Below, in pieces: positions 58,869 to 64,000 of a stretch of DNA of 64,000 nt; position 1 is the first letter of the stretch, and every line of letters begins with the position of its first letter. The notes beneath the pieces are model-generated. The model did not search any database, was not told the DNA's origin, and was given only the letters and a program-made list of their open reading frames with translations. A program made the translations under genes and the position numbers. This stretch comes from Mucilaginibacter paludis DSM 18603 (lineage in GTDB: Bacteria; Bacteroidota; Bacteroidia; Sphingobacteriales; Sphingobacteriaceae). The stretch is taken from NCBI RefSeq assembly GCF_000166195.2, contig NZ_CM001403.1, forward strand, positions 682,001-746,000, in the 5' to 3' direction.

Positions 58869-59744
58869 TTATTTTTTAGCAGCGTATACGCCTTGCAAAA
58901 ATTCCTCCGCGGAAACTGGTTTTCTGCCTAAAAGCGTTTCCAGGTCTGTTTTGTCGGTTTCAAATTCACCCTGCCTGATCGCTTCTGAGAACCCTGCGAA
59001 CATCCCGACAAATTGTTCAGGCATTCCTGCCTTAGTCATCGTTTCAACAAATACTTCTGCTGTAGGACTGACATAGCTGATTTCTTTGCCGACAATGCCA
59101 CTCAAACTTCTTACAATTTCCGGGATGGATATATTTTCCGTATTACTGATGCCGTAGTCTTTGTTTTCGTGCCCGGTAGTAATCAAAACATTGGCGGTAG
59201 CTTCCGCCATATCGTCCCGCGTTGCAAATGCAGCCCTGGTTTCACCTGTTGGTAAAAACACGCCTTTTTCTAACACCTGCTGACCTAAAAAAATGGGTAC
59301 CATATCAAGGTACAGGTTGTTCCTGAAAATGGTATAGGGTATGCCGCTTGCTATGATGATATTTTCCGTTTCGATATGTGAACCGGTCACAAAATGAATA
59401 GGCGAAGACGCCGTTTCGTTTTTGCGCTCGGTACTGGTGTATAAAATATGCTTTACGCCCGCTTCTTTTGCTGCCGATACCACATTCCGGTGTTGCCCGG
59501 TACGATCCACTACATCAGAACTTGATACCAATAAGAGTTTATCGATCCCTTTAAAAGCTGCAGTCAAAGAATCGTAATTATGGTAATCCCCGGTTTTGAT
59601 CGTAATACCTTTTGCTTTTAAATCTTCGGCTTTTGCTTCGTCTCTTACCAATGCAACGATGTTGGTTGAAGGAATGCCTTTGTTTAATAGGAAATCAATG
59701 GTTGATTTTCCAAAATGTCCTGTTGCGCCTGTTATTAAAATCAT
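58869..59744 (-). CDS. NmrA/QOR2-like atypical SDR (NAD(P)H:quinone reductase type)
   Basis: 291 residues: ITGATGHFGKSTIDFLLNKG (4-23) as Rossmann loop, and TSTERKNETASSP (about 104-116), then SGIPYTIFRNNLYLDMVP (about 132-149) typical of the QOR2/YtfG type. It probably reduces quinones with NAD(P)H. It is divergent from nothing but lies downstream of a Crp/Fnr gene on the same strand (76 bases), which is its likely regulator. Confidence 0.88.
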   Translation of the reverse strand: MILITGATGHFGKSTIDFLLNKGIPSTNIVALVRDEAKAEDLKAKGITIKTGDYHNYDSLTAAFKGIDKLLLVSSSDVVDRTGQHRNVVSAAKEAGVKHILYTSTERKNETASSPIHFVTGSHIETENIIIASGIPYTIFRNNLYLDMVPIFLGQQVLEKGVFLPTGETRAAFATRDDMAEATANVLITTGHENKDYGISNTENISIPEIVRSLSGIVGKEISYVSPTAEVFVETMTKAGMPEQFVGMFAGFSEAIRQGEFETDKTDLETLLGRKPVSAEEFLQGVYAAKK

Positions 59745-59820
59745 TTTTTGCTTTTTTTATAAATTGATAAAGCAAAATTCCATGAAATAACTCCCCAAAA
59801 AATGCACCTGGGTTAACTAA

Positions 59821-60450
59821 TCAGAACTGGGTAAAAATTCTTTTCCGGATACGGCTAAGTGATTGCGGTTTTACCCCGACAAAAGAAGCGATATGATACT
59901 GGGAGATCCTTTGCTGCAAATCTGCATGGTTTTTTAAAAACCGCTCGTAACGCAATTCAGGTGTTTCTGCATATAATGCACTGATGTCCTGCAGCATTTT
60001 CACGAAGACCGATTCAATGGCAACCCTGCCGAAACGTTCCCCTCCTTCTATATTGGCATAAAACAGTTGCAGATCCGCGTGCGAAATAACAAAAACTATA
60101 CTGTCTTCTAAAGCCTGAATGTTTTTCGACGAGGGAAGCTGAGGAAGAAAACTTTCATAATTGCATACGAATTCATTTTCCTGGGAAAAGTCATAGATCT
60201 TTTCCTCCCCATCCTGGTTGATATAGAACCGCATTAATCCCTTTGCCACAAATCCTACCTGTTTACAAACTCGCCCTTCTTCTAAAAAGAAGTCTCCCTT
60301 TTTATAAATCTTTTCCTTAAACAAAGATGTCACGATATCGATTTCTGCCGGGCTTAGCGTTATCACCCTTTGTATGCTGTTCAATAAGCTGTTTATCATT
60401 TTGGGTATTGCTTTATTACCGCCAACATCTTTATTTATATCGTCACTCAC
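59821..60450 (-). CDS. Crp/Fnr family transcriptional regulator
   Basis: 209 residues: cNMP-binding domain (about 45-135; FFLEEGRVCKQVGFVAKGLMRFYINQDG) and C-terminal winged helix (QYHIASFVGVKPQSLSRIRKR). A Cys in GRVCKQ is shared with another copy in this window (GDVCKN at 20190) and may be a redox sensor. Paired palindromes lie just upstream (60477-60511), so self-regulation is likely. Confidence 0.88.
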   Translation of the reverse strand: MSDDINKDVGGNKAIPKMINSLLNSIQRVITLSPAEIDIVTSLFKEKIYKKGDFFLEEGRVCKQVGFVAKGLMRFYINQDGEEKIYDFSQENEFVCNYESFLPQLPSSKNIQALEDSIVFVISHADLQLFYANIEGGERFGRVAIESVFVKMLQDISALYAETPELRYERFLKNHADLQQRISQYHIASFVGVKPQSLSRIRKRIFTQF

Positions 60451-60476
60451 AACAAAAATAAATAAATAAACTTGTA

Positions 60477-60511
60477 TGCCCTCTGGGCAATGCGATGTCT
60501 GCCTTGGGCAG
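60477..60511. promoter_or_regulatory. Two spaced palindromes upstream of Crp/Fnr gene
   Basis: TGCCC-TCT-GGGCA (60477-60489) and CTGCC-TTG-GGCAG (60499-60511), related to each other, with centres 22 bases apart, i.e. two turns of the helix on one face. They lie 26 bases upstream of the Crp/Fnr start, in a place fit for cooperative operator binding. Confidence 0.5.
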
Positions 60512-60644
60512 TAAGAAATACCGCCAAGAGTACAGTACTCTTTTACAGAAACAGGCCTGGCTCTCTTCCAATCTTAATATGCCGAAAGAATGGGAATTAA
60601 GATTTGAGCAGAACTTAACAGAGGTTGTGTCAGTGGCGGTATAA
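60495..60644 (+). CDS. Small ORF, possible gene remnant
   Basis: A 49-residue open frame (MSALGSKKYRQEYSTLLQKQ at the start, then PKEWELRFEQNLTEVVSVAV) with clear coding-like composition, in the gap before the AraC-type gene. It overlaps the second palindrome. It may be a fragment of a regulator or a real small gene; no family recognised. Confidence 0.3.
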   Translation: MSALGSKKYRQEYSTLLQKQAWLSSNLNMPKEWELRFEQNLTEVVSVAV

Positions 60645-60767
60645 TGTAGGAATCAGCTATCGTTAAATCAAAAGTTAGTCATTTTAATTGATCCGTGTGG
60701 ATAAACAATCATAGAGCTCTCACATCATCCTTTACTTTTCTCATCTTTGTTTGTTTAATGAAAGGGC

Positions 60768-61646
60768 ATGCAAGAAACTAAAAGGTCATCAGATAAGATC
60801 GGACGCGCTGACCGGCTGGATCTTACAGTGAATGAAAACTGTAAGCTTGATATACCACAGGATATTTTAGAAAAACTACTTAAGCCACACAAGCTGACTT
60901 ATTATTGTTTTGTTTTTTTAGACCAGGGAACAGAAACTTATAAAATAGACTTACAGGATATTACCATTTCTGATGGGCAAATGATTTTTGGCTTACCCAA
61001 CCAGATATTCTGTAATCCTCCTAATGGCCCCCATAACCTGAACTACAAAGCTGCATTTGATGATAATTTATTGGCGCTGCTTCCAAATTCATTTCCATTT
61101 TTGTTAAATCCTCTGAATTCGAATACCATTACATTTACACCGGATGCTAAGGAACGGGTTAAGTCAGTTTTTGCCCACTTATATCAATTGCTTCATCATA
61201 CAGAAGCCCCAAGAGATACTGAAATTATTTTGGCGTATATGAATACGCTTTTAACTGAATTTAACAGCGCTTACTTCGAACAAGGTGTGCAGGGGAACCT
61301 GCCAAATTCAAAATTGTCCAAATACATTGCTTTTAAACTTGCCGTAGAAACGCACCTTACCGAGCAGAACGATGTGCAAACTATAGCCGATAAATTAGCG
61401 ATGACTACGAGTAGTCTTTATAGTGTTGTGAAAGAATTTTCCGGAGTTTCACCAAAAGAGTGGATGACGAACCGGCTGATACTGGAAGCGCAGCGGAAAC
61501 TGCAATACTCTACGCTTTCGGTAAAAGAGCTTGCTTATGAATTGGGTTTTAACGACCCTGATTATTTTTCGCGGTTGTTTAAGAAGACCACGGGTAAAAG
61601 CGTTAGCGAATTTTTAGCAAATCATAACGATTTGTCCAGTAACTAA
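60768..61646 (+). CDS. AraC family transcriptional regulator
   Basis: 292 residues: a sensing N-terminal part (about 20-170; FLDQGTETYKIDLQDITISDGQMIFG) and a C-terminal AraC domain (about 190-285) with QTIADKLAMTTSSLYSVVKEFSG and LSVKELAYELGFNDPDYFSRLFKKTTG, the last being the family signature. It is upstream of an SDR gene on the same strand (69 bases), which it probably controls. Confidence 0.92.
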   Translation: MQETKRSSDKIGRADRLDLTVNENCKLDIPQDILEKLLKPHKLTYYCFVFLDQGTETYKIDLQDITISDGQMIFGLPNQIFCNPPNGPHNLNYKAAFDDNLLALLPNSFPFLLNPLNSNTITFTPDAKERVKSVFAHLYQLLHHTEAPRDTEIILAYMNTLLTEFNSAYFEQGVQGNLPNSKLSKYIAFKLAVETHLTEQNDVQTIADKLAMTTSSLYSVVKEFSGVSPKEWMTNRLILEAQRKLQYSTLSVKELAYELGFNDPDYFSRLFKKTTGKSVSEFLANHNDLSSN

Positions 61647-61715
61647 AATGATTTGTCCACCCTGCATGATTTTCTGCAGATTACTTTTGCTTCATTAGTT
61701 AAAACCATTAATCAA

Positions 61716-62444
61716 ATGAAAATAGCATTAGTAACTGGAGCAAACAAAGGCATAGGATTGGAGACCGCACGGCAACTCGCCCAAAACGGCCACTTCGTTT
61801 ATATAGGCAGCCGTAACCTTGAAAACGGTTTATCAGCAGTAGCAAAGCTTAAAGCCGAGGGTAGCATTAACATTGAAGCTGTACAATTAGATATCACCAA
61901 CAAGGAGTCGATTGCGGCGGCCCGCGCAACTATAGTTCAAAAAACCGGGGTGTTGGATGTATTGGTGAATAATGCAGGTATTTCTGGTGGATTTCCGCAA
62001 TCCGCACTCCAAGCAACCATTGATCAGTTCAGATTGGTTTATGAAACCAATGTGTTTGGCGTGGTTGGCGTCACGCAAGCTTTTATTGATCTGCTAAAAA
62101 AATCACCGCAGCCACGCATTGTAAACGTGAGTTCTGCCATGGGCTCGCTTTCCCTCGCGGCAGGCCATCCCGGCAGCCCTAAAATGGCTTTATATCAATC
62201 AAGCAAAGCTGCGCTCAATATGTACACGATCAATCTTGCTTATGAGCTCCGTGATATGCCGTTTAAAGTCAACATGGTTTGTCCGGGTTATACTAAAACC
62301 GATTTTACAGGGCATCAGGGAACAAGCACAGTACAAGAAGCCGGGCAGCGTATTGCCAAGTACGCTTTGATTGATCAGGATGGCCCAACAGGAAAGTTTA
62401 TCAGTGAAGAATATTTTCTTGAACCGGCGAGTTGCCCGTGGTAA
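61716..62444 (+). CDS. SDR family oxidoreductase (carbonyl reductase-like)
   Basis: 242 residues from the ATG at 61716; a TTG-led reading from 61653 adds residues without homology. The motifs are TGANKGIG (7-14), NNAG (86-89), Ser140, Tyr160 and Lys164 (YQSSK). An Arg in the GSRN segment (31-34) fits NADPH use. It is close to eukaryotic-type carbonyl reductases. An IS3-type element lies just downstream. Confidence 0.9.
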   Translation: MKIALVTGANKGIGLETARQLAQNGHFVYIGSRNLENGLSAVAKLKAEGSINIEAVQLDITNKESIAAARATIVQKTGVLDVLVNNAGISGGFPQSALQATIDQFRLVYETNVFGVVGVTQAFIDLLKKSPQPRIVNVSSAMGSLSLAAGHPGSPKMALYQSSKAALNMYTINLAYELRDMPFKVNMVCPGYTKTDFTGHQGTSTVQEAGQRIAKYALIDQDGPTGKFISEEYFLEPASCPW

Positions 62445-62538
62445 AAAAGCTTTTCTTATAAATGAACTGCTTATGGCAGTGCAAAAAAGAGGCTGTATCA
62501 TAATGGTGTGACCCCAAAAAGTTGGACAGTTTACAAAA

Positions 62539-63333
62539 TTAAGTTTTTTGTACGAGAGCTCGGTATTCCACCGGGCTCTTTCCATTTAACCTGTTTTTTA
62601 TTCTTTCATTGTTATAGTAATGAATGTATTCTTTTAACGAAGTTATAAATTCTTCCGCAGTTTCAAAGCTCTGTTTGTACAGTAATTCTGTCTTTAAGAT
62701 CCCAAAGAAGCTTTCGGCCAAGGCATTATCCAAGCAGTTTCCCTTTCTGGACATGCTTTGAATAATTCCATGTTTTTCCAAAGCCTTTCTATATCCATAA
62801 TGTTGATATTGCCACCCTTGGTCAGAGTGAAAAATAAGTCCCCTTATATCTTTCACTTTATCAAAAGCCTCATATAACATTTCATCTATCATCTGCATAT
62901 TTGGAGATTTTGAAATACTATAAGAAATGACTTCCCCGTTGAACATGTCAATTATAGGAGATAAATAGATCTTCTCCCCTTTAATGTTCATCTGAGTGAC
63001 ATCCGTAGCCCATTTCTGATTAGGCAGATTTGCCTCAAAATCCCTTTCAAGTACATTAGGGGCAATTTTACCAACCTCACCTTTGTATGAGCGATAACTT
63101 ACTTTCCTGATATTGCATTTTAGGCCTAATGTTCCCATCAATTTTTGGACAGTCTTGTGATTTATGCTATAACCCCGGTTCTTCATTTCGGCGGTGACCC
63201 GCCGATAACCATATCTGCCTTTATGCAAGTGGTATATACTTGCGATCTCTTCTTTTTCATGCTTGTATTTATCATCATTTAGGCGCTTGCGATGATAATA
63301 AAATACAGAACGAGCCATCTGTTTGCAATCCAA
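62539..63333 (-). CDS. IS3-family transposase OrfB (integrase core)
   Basis: 264 residues of the rve integrase core: KGRYGYRRVTAEMKNRGYSI (HTH_21 region), Asp in KWATDVTQMNI, Asp in FHSDQGWQYQ, and Glu in DNALAESFFGILKTE, making the DDE triad. The end NNERIKNRLNGKSPVEYR is standard. The listed TTG start is probably not used; the protein is normally made as a fusion with OrfA by a frameshift at the A7G run (63428-63435), and the frame is open back to that point. Confidence 0.93.
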   Translation of the reverse strand: MDCKQMARSVFYYHRKRLNDDKYKHEKEEIASIYHLHKGRYGYRRVTAEMKNRGYSINHKTVQKLMGTLGLKCNIRKVSYRSYKGEVGKIAPNVLERDFEANLPNQKWATDVTQMNIKGEKIYLSPIIDMFNGEVISYSISKSPNMQMIDEMLYEAFDKVKDIRGLIFHSDQGWQYQHYGYRKALEKHGIIQSMSRKGNCLDNALAESFFGILKTELLYKQSFETAEEFITSLKEYIHYYNNERIKNRLNGKSPVEYRALVQKT

Positions 63334-63359
63334 TAGAATTGAAACATCATGTTCGGGCC

Positions 63360-63881
63360 TTAGTTCTTCGATGGCTTTTGCCCACTCATGCGTTCGCGGG
63401 CTTCTTTTTCCTTGACTAAGGCCGTGACTTTTTTTAATAGTGCGTTCTCCGCCCGCAAACGGCTATTTTCCGCCTGGAGCTTCTCTACTTCTGTTTCAGG
63501 TTCAAGCTTCTTTGATCTTCCCATGCATTTAGGTGGTCGTCCAGGATTCTTTTGCTGGTATAGTACTGCATATCCCTCAACCCGTACTGATCTTACCCAG
63601 CGCTCTAAAGCAGTCTTGCTTAATCTATATTCCAGAACAACCTGATTTAAAGGTACTTTTTTTTCTATGACAAGCCTTACAACTTCTTCTTTGAAATCAG
63701 GCGTGGGCTTGACGTTAGGTTGTTTGAGCAGCCCACTTTCGCCATAAAGATCATATTTCCGAACCCATTCCAATATCATGCCTTCACGGATATGGCGTTC
63801 GCGGGATATCCGTAGAATCGGCTTTCCCTTTCTTACTTGAGAAACTACATCAAGTTTCTCTTCAAATGTGTGCTTTGACAT
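63360..63881 (-). CDS. IS3-family transposase OrfA (helix-turn-helix)
   Basis: 173 residues: two helix-turn-helix segments (FEEKLDVVSQVRKGKPILRI and VPLNQVVLEYRLSKTALERWVRSV) and a leucine-zipper-like stretch (VEKLQAENSRLRAENALLKK) near the end for dimerisation. This is the OrfA design of IS150-type elements. Slippage on the seven-A run within the LLKK codons gives the OrfAB transposase. Confidence 0.93.
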   Translation of the reverse strand: MSKHTFEEKLDVVSQVRKGKPILRISRERHIREGMILEWVRKYDLYGESGLLKQPNVKPTPDFKEEVVRLVIEKKVPLNQVVLEYRLSKTALERWVRSVRVEGYAVLYQQKNPGRPPKCMGRSKKLEPETEVEKLQAENSRLRAENALLKKVTALVKEKEARERMSGQKPSKN

Positions 63882-64000
63882 AAATAATAAACCCCAAAAG
63901 TTTTTGTCTAACTTTTGGGGTTCACTTCATAATGACACAGCCTCTTTAATCTTAAAAGACGTTGACGGAAAGCCTAATTATAATGACTTTTACAAGATGT

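Larger units (their letters stand above)
62486..63947 (-). mobile_element. IS3-family insertion sequence (IS150-type)
   Basis: About 1.46 kb with imperfect terminal inverted repeats: left AGAGGCTGTATCATAATG and right, read inward, AGAGGCTGTGTCATTATG, continuing with shared GTGA, CCC and AAAAGTT blocks. It carries two transposase frames, both on the minus strand. The ends cannot be set to the base: A-rich flanks hide a target duplication. It separates the SDR gene from the sequence at the end of the window (63948-64000), in which nothing can be called. Confidence 0.88.

Overview
The window looks like a chromosome segment of a soil or freshwater Bacteroidota, most likely Sphingobacteriaceae (Mucilaginibacter or Pedobacter type). 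The evidence is a SusC/SusD pair, a Bacteroidetes-type conjugation operon (RteC, TraE-TraN), DUF6520, DUF6934 and DUF4262 genes, many Crp/Fnr regulators, and TAnnTTTG-type -7 promoter elements. This placement is inferred from gene content; no rRNA or intact tRNA was seen.

Layout. (1) 1-5.5 kb: the end of a SusC-like TonB-dependent transporter (5' end outside the window), its SusD lipoprotein, then a DUF6520 peptide, a MauE-like membrane protein and a Crp/Fnr regulator on the minus strand. (2) 5.6-19.9 kb: conjugative-element core. It holds a PLP-dependent alpha-oxoamine synthase coupled by a 4-base overlap to rteC, then a transfer operon encoding a type IV secretion machine (TraE, TraF, TraG ATPase, a lipoprotein, three tandem TraI/VirB5-like paralogues, TraJ, TraK, TraL-like, TraM, TraN). 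No relaxase, coupling protein or TraO-Q is visible. (3) 20-29 kb: accessory region with small single-gene modules bounded by about 50-bp hairpin repeats, a truncated hipA, a mobile-element gene block ending in DUF932, DinB, a stand-alone LytTR domain and a membrane protein. (4) 28.7-38.5 kb: exported cyclodeaminase-like protein, exported amidohydrolase, cupin, class C acid phosphatase and a fused 1427-residue xanthine dehydrogenase-like enzyme. This could be a purine or N-heterocycle breakdown cluster. (5) 38.7-42.2 kb: toxin/defence-like islet (truncated AbiEii, a GNAT-like two-gene unit, Fic, a DUF6934 pair). (6) 42.3-47.5 kb: a second mobile-element module with a large serine recombinase, its coupled 50-aa protein, an HTH regulator, an ECF sigma factor and a candidate structured RNA. 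(7) 47.5-49.1 kb: an IS256-family element cutting a Crp/Fnr gene. (8) 49.2-62.4 kb: NAD(P)-linked oxidoreductases and small-molecule enzymes (three classical SDRs, a zeta-crystallin-type quinone reductase, NmrA-like and NAD(P)-binding proteins, alpha/beta hydrolase, VOC, NTF2-like), almost every one beside a regulator (Crp/Fnr, HxlR, TetR, AraC). (9) 62.5-63.9 kb: an IS3-family element.

The most interesting observations are: the CqsA-family-like PLP enzyme fused translationally to the RteC excision regulator; single-gene modules between covarying hairpin repeats with a tRNA 3'-end scar; the xanthine dehydrogenase homologue that lost the substrate-orienting arginine; the uncharacterised GNAT-like two-gene unit; and a nested-stem RNA candidate at 46.65 kb.
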